A stretch of DNA of 20,164 nucleotides, taken from contig CAIZOZ010000443.1 of NCBI GenBank assembly GCA_903934745.1, positions 1-20,164 on the forward strand, read 5' to 3'. The DNA is from an uncultured cyanobacterium. Lineage in GTDB: Bacteria; Cyanobacteriota; Cyanobacteriia; PCC-6307; Cyanobiaceae. Below, one piece after another: positions 1 to 7,674 of the stretch (position 1 is the stretch's first letter; every line of letters begins with the position of its first letter). The position numbers were made by a program, and so were the translations under genes. The notes under the pieces are model-generated. The model was not told where the DNA came from. It did no database searches and saw only the letters and a program-made list of their open reading frames with translations.

Positions 1-1
1 G

Positions 2-658
2 ATGGCAGATTTTGGCTTGCAGCTCGATCTTGGCTTTCTGACAGCTAATAAGGCCTACACCTTCTTTAAGCCTAAATTCATCTTTTATGCTACCTATCTA
101 TCCGAAAAGATTGGCTATTGGCGCTATATCGCTATTTTCCGTCACTTAGAAAAGCACCCTGAAAGCAAGATTTATCCGATTTTTGATCTCTTCGAAAATT
201 GGTGTCAGGACGAAAATCGCCATGGCGATTTCTTTGATGCTTTGATGAAGGCCCAGCCGGATACCGTGCGTGGTTTCACTGCCCGTCTGTGGTGCCGCTT
301 CTTTTTGCTGGCGGTGTTTGCCACCATGTACGTCCGCGATGTGGCTCGCAAGGAGTTCTACGAAGCCCTCGGCCTCGAAGCCCGCGACTATGACAAGTAC
401 GTGATTGCCAAAACCAACGAAACGTCAGCGCGCGTTTTTCCCGTCGTGCTGGATGTGGAGAATCCCAAGTTCTGGCAGCGTCTGGAGCGCCTGGTGAGCA
501 ACAACGCTCACCTCAGTGCTGTTGATGCCTCCAGTGGTCCTGCGCCGCTGCGCGCCCTGCGCAAGTTGCCCTGGTGGGCCGCCAACGGGCTGGAAATGGC
601 CAAACTATTTCTGATGGCCCCCATTCGCAGCGAACAGTTCCAGCCGGCCATTCGCTGA
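2..658 (+). CDS. acsF: Mg-protoporphyrin IX monomethyl ester (oxidative) cyclase, C-terminal part
   Basis: Aerobic cyclase forming the isocyclic ring E of chlorophyll: it turns Mg-protoporphyrin monomethyl ester into protochlorophyllide using O2, at the membrane with a di-iron centre. The gene is cut by the window edge; the 218 residues seen are the C-terminal part of a protein usually about 350-390 aa long. The first Met visible is internal. One of the two di-iron EXXH motifs is present (DENRH, about residues 71-75 of this fragment); the other must lie upstream of the window. The aromatic-rich segment with KPKFIFYATYLSEKIGYWRY is typical of AcsF. The stop is TGA at 656-658, and tldD follows 51 bases later. 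Codon composition shifts sharply inside the gene: third-position G+C is about 48% in the first 83 codons seen and about 73% in the next 90. Identity is confident; the mosaic reading is inference. Confidence 0.95.
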   Translation: MADFGLQLDLGFLTANKAYTFFKPKFIFYATYLSEKIGYWRYIAIFRHLEKHPESKIYPIFDLFENWCQDENRHGDFFDALMKAQPDTVRGFTARLWCRFFLLAVFATMYVRDVARKEFYEALGLEARDYDKYVIAKTNETSARVFPVVLDVENPKFWQRLERLVSNNAHLSAVDASSGPAPLRALRKLPWWAANGLEMAKLFLMAPIRSEQFQPAIR

Positions 659-709
659 TGGCCCATCCGGCCATGTTTCTCCCGTCCATCGCTCCCAACC
701 CTCGCTCCC

Positions 710-2152
710 TTGACCCAGGCTCTCCTCGCCACAGCCGTGCCCGTTGCCTTTGACCTGCATGAGGGCAGCTGGCATGGCCGGCTGGAATCCCTGCTCAGCC
801 AGGGCCAGGCCGCCGGAGCCGATCTGGTGGAGCTGTTCATTGAACGCAGCGACAACCTCGGGGTGCTGGCTGAACAGGACACGATCACCAATGTGAGCCC
901 TGCTTTCGGCATGGGCGCTGGCATTCGGGTGTTTCTCGGCCATCGCGATGGTTTCGTTTCCACCAACGACCTCAGCGACGCGGGTCTGCTGGCGGCGCTT
1001 GATCAGGCTCTGGCCATGCTGGGGCTGCAGCGATCCGTCCAGAGTCTGAGTCACTTCAACGGCCTGCCTGCCCTGCGGGACTTCGCCAGCGAGAAACGCG
1101 ACTGGCTCGCTCAAAGTCCGACCCTGGCAGAAACCACTGAGGCCCTGCTCAGGGGCACCGACCAGCTGCAACGCCATGGCCAGCATCTCCAGTCCCGTCG
1201 CGGTAGTTATGCCCGCAACTGGCAGGCGGTGCTGGTGGCGGCCAGCGACGGCACCTTTGCCCATGACATCCGCCTGCACCAGACCCTGGGCCTGAACCTG
1301 TTGGCTGCTGATGGTGAGCACCGCGCCAGTGTCGGCCGGCGCTACGGCACCACCGACCGACCCGATGACCTGCGGCAGTGGGACGCGGAAGCGGCGGCCC
1401 TCGATCTCTGCCAGAGCGCTGGCCGCATGCTCTATGCCGATTACGTCGAAGCCGGGCAGTTTCCTGTTGTGCTGGCTAATCGTTTTGGTGGCGTGATTTT
1501 CCATGAGGCCTGCGGCCATCTGCTCGAAACCACCCAGGTGGAGCGGGGCACCACTCCCTTTGCCGATCAGGTGGAGCAGCCGATCGCCCACGAAGCTGTC
1601 ACCGCTATCGACGAGGGGCTCACGGGCGGAGCGTTCGGATCGATTGCCATGGACGATGAGGGCATGGCCTCCCAGCGCACGGTGTTGATCGAGAATGGTG
1701 TGCTCAAGCGTTTTCTCAGCGACCGGGCCGGTGAACTGCGCACCGGCCATCCCCGTACCGGCAGCGGCCGTCGCCAGAACCACGCCTTTGCCGCCGCCAG
1801 TCGAATGCGCAACACTTTCATTGCCGCCGGACCCCACAGCCCCGAGCAGCTGATTGCCTCGATCGATCACGGCCTGTATTGCAAATCGATGGGGGGCGGC
1901 AGTGTCGGCCCCACCGGCCAGTTCAACTTCGCCGTCGAGGAGGGCTATCGCATCGAAAACGGTCAACTGTCCAGTCCAGTGAAGGGTGCCACCTTGATCG
2001 GTGAAGCCAAGGACGTGATGCCGCGCATCTCCATGTGTGCCAACGACCTCGAACTGGCCGCAGGCTTTTGCGGCTCCGTCAGCGGCAGCATTTTCGTCAC
2101 GGTGGGCCAACCCCACATCAAGGTGGATTCGATCACCGTGGGGGGGCGCTGA
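710..2152 (+). CDS. tldD: TldD zinc metalloprotease subunit
   Basis: Catalytic half of the TldD/TldE heterodimeric protease, which degrades unfolded peptides and in enterobacteria matures microcin B17 and destroys the CcdA antitoxin. The 480-aa product has the family motif HEACGH (HExxxH) at residues 265-270, and the C-terminal Cys ligand is seen in AGFC at residue 454. Length matches the family. The start chosen is TTG at 710; it is the only usual start between the acsF stop and the conserved N-terminal sequence, with GTG at 737 as a shorter alternative. No clear Shine-Dalgarno precedes it. The acsF stop lies in the same frame as this gene with no other stop between. It is followed by tldE one base after its own stop, so the two subunits are almost certainly cotranscribed and probably translationally coupled. 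Confidence 0.95.
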   Translation: MTQALLATAVPVAFDLHEGSWHGRLESLLSQGQAAGADLVELFIERSDNLGVLAEQDTITNVSPAFGMGAGIRVFLGHRDGFVSTNDLSDAGLLAALDQALAMLGLQRSVQSLSHFNGLPALRDFASEKRDWLAQSPTLAETTEALLRGTDQLQRHGQHLQSRRGSYARNWQAVLVAASDGTFAHDIRLHQTLGLNLLAADGEHRASVGRRYGTTDRPDDLRQWDAEAAALDLCQSAGRMLYADYVEAGQFPVVLANRFGGVIFHEACGHLLETTQVERGTTPFADQVEQPIAHEAVTAIDEGLTGGAFGSIAMDDEGMASQRTVLIENGVLKRFLSDRAGELRTGHPRTGSGRRQNHAFAAASRMRNTFIAAGPHSPEQLIASIDHGLYCKSMGGGSVGPTGQFNFAVEEGYRIENGQLSSPVKGATLIGEAKDVMPRISMCANDLELAAGFCGSVSGSIFVTVGQPHIKVDSITVGGR

Positions 2153-2153
2153 G

Positions 2154-3539
2154 ATGGACGCCACACTGGATGCCCAGGCCCTGCGCACTCGCCTCGAAGC
2201 TCTGGCGGCCCAGGAAGGAATCGGGCAATGGGATCTGGGAGCCGCCTGCAGCACGGACACTTCGGTGCAGGTGGACCGGGGCGAAGCCAAGCAACTCAAG
2301 GGAGCGCAGCGCCGTTCAATCACGTTGCGGGCCTGGAACGCAGCGGGGCTGGTGGGGATCACCAGTACGTCCGATCTTTCGGAGGCTGGGCTGGCTCGGG
2401 CCCTGATCGGGGCCCATGAGGCGAGTGCTTTCGGCAATGCCGCTGAAACGCCTGCTTTCTCCCCCCTCGCCACCGAGCCGCTGCCGACCCTGAATCAGCC
2501 CCTGCGCGAGCAGCGCAGCATTCTCGACTTGCTCGACACCCTGAAAGAGGCGGAGCGTGATCTGATCGGTCGTCACGACGCCATCGCCACCGTTCCTTAC
2601 AACGGCTTGGCCCAACGCAGCAGCGAACGGATCTATCTCAACAGCGATGGCGCCTGCCGCCAGCAACAGCTGACCACCGCCAGCCTCTACCTCTACGCCA
2701 GAGCGGAGCAAGTCGGCCGTAAACCGCGCAGCAGTGGTGCCGTTCGGGTGGCCTACGGCGCCGATGATCTCGATATCACTGGCTGCATCGATGAAGCCGC
2801 CGAACGCACCATTGCCCACCTCGACTACGCGCCAATCAACACCGGCTACTACACCTGTGTGTTCAGCCCGGAGGCCTTCCTTGATCTGATCGGCGCCTTC
2901 AGCAGCCTGTTCAATGCCCGAGCCATTCTCGATGGCATCAGCCTCAGCCATAAGGATTCGATCGGTGAACAGCTGGCTGTTCCTTTCCTCTCGATCCACG
3001 ACAACGGCCTCCACCCGGCCAACATCGGCGCCCTCTCCTTCGATGGTGAAGGCACTCCCACCTCCCGGCTATGCCTGCTGGAAGGCGGCGTGCTGCGAAA
3101 TTTCCTGCATTCCGAGGCTACGGCTCGTGCCTTTGGCGCCCAGCCCACCGGTCATGCCGGTCTGGGCGCCAAGGTGTCGGTTGGACCGGATTGGTTTGAA
3201 ATCGGCCCGACGCCCGGAGTTGCCAGCGGCGAGCAAGGTCTGGATCGTTTCGCCAGCCGTGGCCATAGCGCTGCTGGCGAACGGGGGCTCGTGGTGATTG
3301 AATCTCTTTCCGCTCTGCATGCGGGCGTGAAGGCTTCCCAGGGTTCCTTCTCCCTGCCCTTTGATGGCTGGCTGCTACGCCACGGTGAACAGCGTTCGAT
3401 TGAATCGGCCACGGTGGCCGGTGATATTCGCCAGCTGCTGCAGGGAATCGTCGGCTTTGAAGGTCAGCCGAAGATCACGCCGAGCGGCCTCTGTCCATGG
3501 GTGTGGGTCGACCATCTCTCGATCACCGGCGAAGCCTGA
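2154..3539 (+). CDS. tldE: TldE/PmbA, non-catalytic subunit of the TldD/E protease
   Basis: 461-aa paralogue of TldD. It lacks the HExxxH zinc motif: the place aligned with the TldD active site reads TCVFSPEAFLDLIGAF instead. That is the known distinction of TldE (PmbA), which forms the chamber with catalytic TldD. The ATG at 2154 sits one base after the tldD TGA (arrangement TGAGATG), with a G-run at 2141-2146 just upstream that may act as ribosome binding sequence. Conserved family segments include the SLFNARAILDG region and the C-terminal GFEGQPKITPSGLCPWVWV. The protein ends 17 bases before fmt. Family assignment is strong; the physiological substrate in cyanobacteria is not known to me. 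Confidence 0.92.
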   Translation: MDATLDAQALRTRLEALAAQEGIGQWDLGAACSTDTSVQVDRGEAKQLKGAQRRSITLRAWNAAGLVGITSTSDLSEAGLARALIGAHEASAFGNAAETPAFSPLATEPLPTLNQPLREQRSILDLLDTLKEAERDLIGRHDAIATVPYNGLAQRSSERIYLNSDGACRQQQLTTASLYLYARAEQVGRKPRSSGAVRVAYGADDLDITGCIDEAAERTIAHLDYAPINTGYYTCVFSPEAFLDLIGAFSSLFNARAILDGISLSHKDSIGEQLAVPFLSIHDNGLHPANIGALSFDGEGTPTSRLCLLEGGVLRNFLHSEATARAFGAQPTGHAGLGAKVSVGPDWFEIGPTPGVASGEQGLDRFASRGHSAAGERGLVVIESLSALHAGVKASQGSFSLPFDGWLLRHGEQRSIESATVAGDIRQLLQGIVGFEGQPKITPSGLCPWVWVDHLSITGEA

Positions 3540-3556
3540 GTCAAAGCGAGCGAGCC

Positions 3557-4642
3557 ATGAAAATCCTGTTCTGGGGGACGCCGGCGTACGCCCTGGCGAG
3601 TCTTGATGCGCTGGTGGCAGCCGGTCATCAGCTGCTGGGAGTGGTGAGCCAGCCCGACCGCCGCCGCGGACGTGGCGGGGCACTTGTGCCCTCTGCAGTG
3701 AAAACACGGGCGCTGGAGCTGGGGCTGCCGGTGTTCACGCCGCAGCGCATCCGCCGCGATGCGGCCATGCAGGCCCAACTGGGGGCTCTCGGGGCTGATA
3801 TCTACGTGGTGGTCGCCTTTGGCCAGATTCTGCCGCCCGAAGTGCTGGCCCAGCCACCTCTGGGGTGCTGGAACGGCCATGGCTCGCTGTTGCCCCGTTG
3901 GCGCGGGGCGGCTCCGATCCAGTGGGCCCTGCTCGCAGGCGATCGGTCGACGGGTGTCGGCATCATGGCCATGGAAGAAGGCCTCGACACCGGCCCGGTG
4001 CTGCTGGAGCGACGGCTGGAGATCGGGCTGCTGGAGAATGCCGAGCAACTGGCCCAACGGCTTGCCCAGCTCACCGGCGAGTTGCTGGTGGAAGCCCTGC
4101 CAGGCATCGAGGCGGCCGGAGTGGGAACACAGCAGCAGCGGCTGAGCTCGCTGAACCTGCTGCCCCAGAGCCAGGCGGGGGTCAGCTATGCCCGCCTGCT
4201 CACCCGTGATGACCTGCGGATCGACTGGCAGCAAAGCGCTCTGACGATTCATCGCCAGGTGATGGGCCTGTATCCCGGCGCCTGGACCAGTTGGGGCCAA
4301 CGGCGCCTGCAACTGCTGGCCACCGAACCCCTGGTGCAACGCCTTGCCGACCAGCTCAGCCCTGAAGGGGCGGCGGCGGCAGCGCGCTGGAGCCTGAGTG
4401 AATCGCAGCAGCAAACCAGAATTGAGCCACCTGCCAGTGCCGGGATAGCCGCCGCTGGCCAGGTGCTGGAGGTGATCGCGGGAGTGGGACTGGTGGTGGC
4501 CACCGGCGGATGCCCGCTGCTGATTCGAACCGCCAAACTCGAAGGTCGTAGTGCCACGACAGGGAGCACCCTGATCCAGCAATGCGGTGCGGTTGCCGGT
4601 AATCAACTGGGGCAACAAGGGCCTGCCGTGTCGGCAACCTAA
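3557..4642 (+). CDS. fmt: Methionyl-tRNA formyltransferase
   Basis: Transfers a formyl group from 10-formyltetrahydrofolate to Met-tRNA(fMet) for translation initiation in the cytoplasm. The 361-aa product has the N-terminal Rossmann-type formyltransferase domain (about 1-190) with the SLLPRWRGAAPIQ signature at 110-122. The catalytic trio N106, H108 and D144 is present at the same numbers as in the E. coli enzyme. A C-terminal OB-like domain (about 200-350) contains the IHRQVMGLYPGAW segment. The ATG at 3557 gives the canonical MKILFWGTP start; an extension to 3497 would overlap tldE and adds nothing conserved. The upstream sequence is purine-rich (GAGCGAGCGAG) but not a strong Shine-Dalgarno. 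Being 17 bases after tldE, it probably belongs to the same transcript. Confidence 0.95.
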   Translation: MKILFWGTPAYALASLDALVAAGHQLLGVVSQPDRRRGRGGALVPSAVKTRALELGLPVFTPQRIRRDAAMQAQLGALGADIYVVVAFGQILPPEVLAQPPLGCWNGHGSLLPRWRGAAPIQWALLAGDRSTGVGIMAMEEGLDTGPVLLERRLEIGLLENAEQLAQRLAQLTGELLVEALPGIEAAGVGTQQQRLSSLNLLPQSQAGVSYARLLTRDDLRIDWQQSALTIHRQVMGLYPGAWTSWGQRRLQLLATEPLVQRLADQLSPEGAAAAARWSLSESQQQTRIEPPASAGIAAAGQVLEVIAGVGLVVATGGCPLLIRTAKLEGRSATTGSTLIQQCGAVAGNQLGQQGPAVSAT

Positions 4643-4658
4643 GCGCCAGAAATGGCCA

Positions 4659-4682
4659 GGATTTCAGCTTCGGCTGAATTCC
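4659..4682 (+). terminator. UUCG-tetraloop hairpin after fmt
   Basis: A 10-pair stem with one T-T mismatch (4659-4668 with 4673-4682) closes a C(UUCG)G tetraloop at 4669-4672. It begins 16 bases after the fmt stop. The stable tetraloop and position suggest a transcript end or a 3'-protecting hairpin for the tld-fmt unit. There is no U-run after it, so it is not a textbook intrinsic terminator. Confidence 0.55.
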
Positions 4683-4726
4683 AGCCCCCATGGCCACCAA
4701 GGAACGCCCCATCCGGCCCAAAAACC

Positions 4727-4820
4727 GGAGAAAAGATGAAGGACTTGAGTCAATCCAGCTGGGCCTGAATTGTTCTGCTTAAGGTCAAAAATGAAGACTT
4801 GTATTGTTAGGGTCCCATAA
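4727..4820 (+). other. Two SD-led mini reading frames
   Basis: Two very short frames have well-spaced Shine-Dalgarno sequences. The first is GGAG at 4727-4730 with ATG at 4736, encoding MKDLSQSSWA and ending with TGA at 4766-4768. The second is AAGG at 4781-4784 with ATG at 4791, encoding MKTCIVRVP and ending with TAA at 4818-4820. Both lie upstream of the 62-codon frame at 4879. They could be leader peptides or chance; nothing in the sequence proves translation. Confidence 0.2.
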
Positions 4821-4878
4821 CAGTCAGGTGGTGATCGAGTGCCATTAGACAGAAGCAGAAGTACGGCTTGGAGCTCTG

Positions 4879-5067
4879 ATGGGAAACGAACTGTCGTTTG
4901 TGAATGTCACGGGATCCGGCTGTCAGATTTTTCGGGAAACAACGGGTCGCTATGTGGTGAGCCATGAACAACAACCTAGGCAACAAGTGAAGGTGGCCAC
5001 CCTGGCCGGAGCCTATGCAGCCTGCCGAAACTGGGAACAAGGGCATGGCCCACAACATGAAGATTGA
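4879..5067 (+). CDS. Hypothetical 62-aa protein
   Basis: Not a family I recognise. The ATG at 4879 is preceded by GGAG at 4870-4873 with a 5-base gap, one of the best ribosome binding sites in this window. The product is soluble-looking and mixed in composition, with a segment reading TGRYVVSHEQQPRQQVKVAT followed by LAGAYAACRNW, and no signal peptide or membrane helix. Base composition is near 53% G+C, lower than the flanking housekeeping genes. It stands alone between fmt and the DoxX-like gene, with its own untranslated flanks. It may be a lineage-specific small protein; the chance that it is non-coding is real. Confidence 0.45.
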   Translation: MGNELSFVNVTGSGCQIFRETTGRYVVSHEQQPRQQVKVATLAGAYAACRNWEQGHGPQHED

Positions 5068-5113
5068 GACATCAGGTTTCCCTCCTCTAGCTGACGTGTT
5101 GTTGTAGGAGAGC

Positions 5114-5152
5114 CCGCCCATCTCCAGCGAACGGAGCGAGCTTGATGGGTGG
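5114..5152. repeat. Inverted repeat, 9-bp stem
   Basis: CCGCCCATC at 5114-5122 pairs with GATGGGTGG at 5144-5152 over nine positions with one G-T wobble, and a TCC/GGA inner stem (5123-5125 with 5133-5135) can stack on it. It lies 47 bases after the stop of the 62-aa frame and about 190 bases before the DoxX-like gene. It could be a terminator without a U-run, a structured RNA or a protein site. The rest of 5068-5342 has no convincing gene; a weaker AGCTTGG/CCAAGTT pairing lies near 5192-5215, and short GTAAG repeats near 5261-5291. Confidence 0.4.
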
Positions 5153-5342
5153 TTCGAAGGCCTTGGCCGCAAAGTTTTGAACTTAAATAAACAGCTTGGG
5201 CTTGGCTGCCAAGTTGCTTCCATTCATTTGTCCTGGATAGGTGATCCCAGTCCTTTGTGGGTAAGGGGTAAGCCGTGAACTGGAGAGTAAGCCAAGCAGC
5301 TGTGGCTAAACCTGTGTTGTTGAAATCTGAAGCTTTGCCTTG

Positions 5343-5750
5343 ATGACAGATTGGGCGCTGAAATCAGCAGAGTTGCTTGTCGGTGCTTTTTTCCTTGGCT
5401 TTGGAATTGCAAATGCTAGATCCTCTGCCGCCATTGAAGAATCTCTGAGGAAGCGAAACTTCTTTGCCCCTCAATTACTATTTTGGCTTGGAGTGTGCAC
5501 GCAATTGTTTGCTGGCTCGATGATGGTGATTGGATTCCAGCCTGCTTTGATGGCAGGCGTACTGATAGCCTTCACTCTGATCGCTCCCTTGGTATTCCAT
5601 AACTTCTGGACCATGGAAGGTGAATCGCGTTTCCTGAATCGAATTATCTTTCTCTGTGATTATACCTGTGTCCTCGCGGCTCTTGTGTTAATAGCAAGCT
5701 CTGATACCAAGGCTTGGTTGTCACTGTTAAACTATGCGCAGCTACATTGA
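5343..5750 (+). CDS. DoxX-like small integral membrane protein
   Basis: A 135-aa hydrophobic protein with about four membrane segments (roughly residues 8-24, 44-64, 68-88 and 104-122), resembling the DoxX/DoxD-like superfamily in length, in the GFGIAN loop after helix 1 and in helix spacing. DoxX-type proteins are linked to redox or thiosulfate:quinone chemistry in some organisms, but no function follows here. The start taken is ATG at 5343; a TTG directly before it (5340) is possible. No good Shine-Dalgarno is visible. I count about 46% G+C over 5341-5750 against roughly two-thirds in sampled parts of mfd, and codons such as TTA and ATA appear, so the gene may be a recent acquisition. It stands alone, with about 200 bases of non-coding DNA before the convergent 66-aa gene. 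Confidence 0.75.
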   Translation: MTDWALKSAELLVGAFFLGFGIANARSSAAIEESLRKRNFFAPQLLFWLGVCTQLFAGSMMVIGFQPALMAGVLIAFTLIAPLVFHNFWTMEGESRFLNRIIFLCDYTCVLAALVLIASSDTKAWLSLLNYAQLH

Positions 5751-5952
5751 AAGTGCCTGTTATTCATTTGCATGCAGGCAGATGCTGTGGCTCGCCGGCA
5801 CCGCCCCAGATGGCTGACGATTTTTGAATCGGCTGGAGGTGGTCGTCGCTCTCTTTGGCCCGCTGGCTCAAAGCTGAGGCCAGATGGCATCGCTGCCTCC
5901 AACCTGTGGGGATAGGGAGCGCTCAAAATGAGCGGACGCCTGGTGAATTCAG

Positions 5953-6153
5953 CTAGGAGGCTGCGGCAACTGAACCCTCGGGCTGGCGTCGATGCAACTC
6001 ATGCAGGCCCTCCAGCTGGTTGTGAACCGACACCAGCTGGTCGCGGATATGGCGGCTGTTATCGATCCGCGATAGGGCTAACAGCATGGTTTCGATCTGG
6101 GCCTTGCAGTCGATCAACACGCGGCACTCACTGGATCCGGGCTCATAGGGCAT
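5953..6153 (-). CDS. Hypothetical 66-aa helical protein
   Basis: An unrecognised small protein predicted almost wholly alpha-helical: residues about 15-57 (KAQIETMLLALSRID and RDQLVSVHNQLEGLHELH) show heptad-like hydrophobic spacing, suggesting a coiled coil or helical hairpin. The ATG at 6153 has GAGG eight bases upstream on the minus strand (plus 6162-6165), with a stronger AAGGAGG 16 bases upstream (6170-6176). It begins 72 bases after the stop of the DEAD-box helicase on the same strand and may share its transcript. Cytoplasmic by appearance, with no signal peptide. The good ribosome site and biased amino-acid pattern favour a real gene; function is unknown. Confidence 0.6.
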   Translation of the reverse strand: MPYEPGSSECRVLIDCKAQIETMLLALSRIDNSRHIRDQLVSVHNQLEGLHELHRRQPEGSVAAAS

Positions 6154-6225
6154 GGCACTGGCCTCAACGCCTCCTTAGTGCAACGCAGAACGGCTTTGAA
6201 AACAGTGGTGTTTGTAACAGGATGA

Positions 6226-7656
6226 TCAGCGACTGCGGGAACGCCGCCGTGCCCCTCCAGCTGCCGGCTCCCGTGCCGGGCTGCGCCCACCGCGGGAGCC
6301 TCCTGCTGTTGCACCGCCGCCATCGCGCCGGCGCCCCCGGCCACCACTGAGATCCAGGGGTGGGGCTGAATGCACCGTGGGCTCAAAGCCGGCAATCTCA
6401 GCCCGTGGCAACGGTGAACCCGTGACACGCTCGATCGCCCGCAGCAACTCATGCTCTTCGGCGGCGACAAGAGAAATGGCATGGCCGTTGAGGCCGGCCC
6501 GACCGGTACGGCCGATGCGATGCACATAGTCTTCGGCCACATTGGGCAAATCCAGGTTGACCACATGGGGCAACTGATGAATGTCAATGCCCCTGGCGGC
6601 AATGTCTGTCGCCACCAGCACCCGCACATTGCCACTCTTGAAGCCGGCAAGGGCCCGGGTGCGAGCGCCCTGACTCTTGTTGCCGTGGATGGCGGCGGCG
6701 GAGATGCCCTCCTTATCGAGGCGCTCCGCCATGCGATTGGCGCCGTGCTTGGTGCGTGAAAACACCAGCACCTGCTGCCAGTCGTTGTGGCGGATCAGAT
6801 GGCAGAGCAGATCGGGCTTGCGTCCCATATCGCAGGGATGCATCACCTGCTCCACCAAGGGAGTGGCCCGGTTCTCGGGCGTGGCCTGTAGTTGCACCGG
6901 CTGATGCAGCAGACCGGTGGCCAACCGGCGAATCTCGGTGGAGAAGGTGGCTGAGAACAGCAGGTTCTGGCGTCGCTCGGGCAGCAGGGCCAGGATTTTG
7001 CGGATATCGCGAATGAAGCCCATGTCGAGCATGCGATCGGCTTCATCCAGCACCAGCACTTCCACCTGATCCAGCCGCAGTGCCCGCTGCTGGTGCAGGT
7101 CCATCAGCCGGCCGGGAGTGGCCACCAGCACATCGGTGCCTCGCCGCAGCCGCTCGATCTGGGGATTGGCACTGACGCCGCCGAAGACGACATCGGAGCG
7201 CAGGTCGAGATAACGGCCGTAGGCGGTGACGCTGTCGGCCACCTGGGCCGCCAGCTCACGGGTGGGGGTGAGCACCAGGGCCCGCACGATGCCGGCGCGG
7301 GCAGGGGGACCATGGCGCAACCGCTCCAGTAGGGGCAGGGTGAAACCTGCGGTCTTGCCGGTACCGGTCTGGGCCGCTGCCATCACATCGCGCCCTTCGA
7401 GCACGGCCGGGATGCACTGCAGCTGGATCGGTGAGGGATGGCGATAGCCCTTGGCGGCAACCGCCTTGAGCAGGGGCTCGGAGAGACCGAGGGCAGAAAA
7501 ATCGACAGCCAATCCGGCCACGGGAGCCACCGTGGAACTTGTCTCGGAATCAGCAGTGAGCGGCAGGAGTTCCGCCGTCCCGGCGGAGGCCGGCGGTGGC
7601 GAGGGCTGGCGGCGGCGCGGGCCGGCAGACGAGGAAGACGGCGTGATCGGAACCAT
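6226..7656 (-). CDS. DEAD-box ATP-dependent RNA helicase (RhlE-like)
   Basis: A 476-aa RNA helicase that unwinds RNA duplexes with ATP, likely in ribosome assembly, mRNA decay or cold adaptation. Motifs in order: Q motif region near residues 74-79 (PSPIQ), motif I AQTGTGKT at 95-102, PTREL at 131-135, motif II DEAD at 204-207, motif III SAT at 235-237, ARGID at 354-358, and motif VI HRIGRTGR at 379-386. A Pro/Ser-rich N-terminal extension (1-45) precedes the core. An Arg/Gly-rich tail (about 439-476) follows it and probably binds RNA non-specifically. The ATG at 7654-7656 is preferred over the adjoining TTG at 7657-7659. It starts 18 bases after the DUF6464-like gene, so the two are probably cotranscribed. 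Family certain; RhlE subgroup likely. Confidence 0.95.
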   Translation of the reverse strand: MVPITPSSSSAGPRRRQPSPPPASAGTAELLPLTADSETSSTVAPVAGLAVDFSALGLSEPLLKAVAAKGYRHPSPIQLQCIPAVLEGRDVMAAAQTGTGKTAGFTLPLLERLRHGPPARAGIVRALVLTPTRELAAQVADSVTAYGRYLDLRSDVVFGGVSANPQIERLRRGTDVLVATPGRLMDLHQQRALRLDQVEVLVLDEADRMLDMGFIRDIRKILALLPERRQNLLFSATFSTEIRRLATGLLHQPVQLQATPENRATPLVEQVMHPCDMGRKPDLLCHLIRHNDWQQVLVFSRTKHGANRMAERLDKEGISAAAIHGNKSQGARTRALAGFKSGNVRVLVATDIAARGIDIHQLPHVVNLDLPNVAEDYVHRIGRTGRAGLNGHAISLVAAEEHELLRAIERVTGSPLPRAEIAGFEPTVHSAPPLDLSGGRGRRRDGGGATAGGSRGGRSPAREPAAGGARRRSRSR

Positions 7657-7674
7657 CAATCAGATCAACCCAGC

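Noticed and set aside
605..2473. Long minus-strand open frame of 622 codons opposite tldD and the start of tldE
   Set aside because: It is antisense to two confidently identified protease genes, has no recognisable domains, and is a common artefact of high-GC codon bias.
5144..5165. GGTTCGAAGG resembling a tRNA T-loop
   Set aside because: The five-base T-stem does not pair, and no acceptor or anticodon arms surround it.
4807..5223. Minus-strand frame of 138 codons in the low-GC islet
   Set aside because: No ribosome site, no domain pattern, and it covers the better-supported 62-aa plus-strand frame and the inverted repeat.
5732..5926. Minus-strand frame of 64 codons between the DoxX-like gene and the 66-aa gene
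   Set aside because: It overlaps the DoxX-like 3' end, lacks a ribosome site and has Arg/Pro-rich shadow-like composition.
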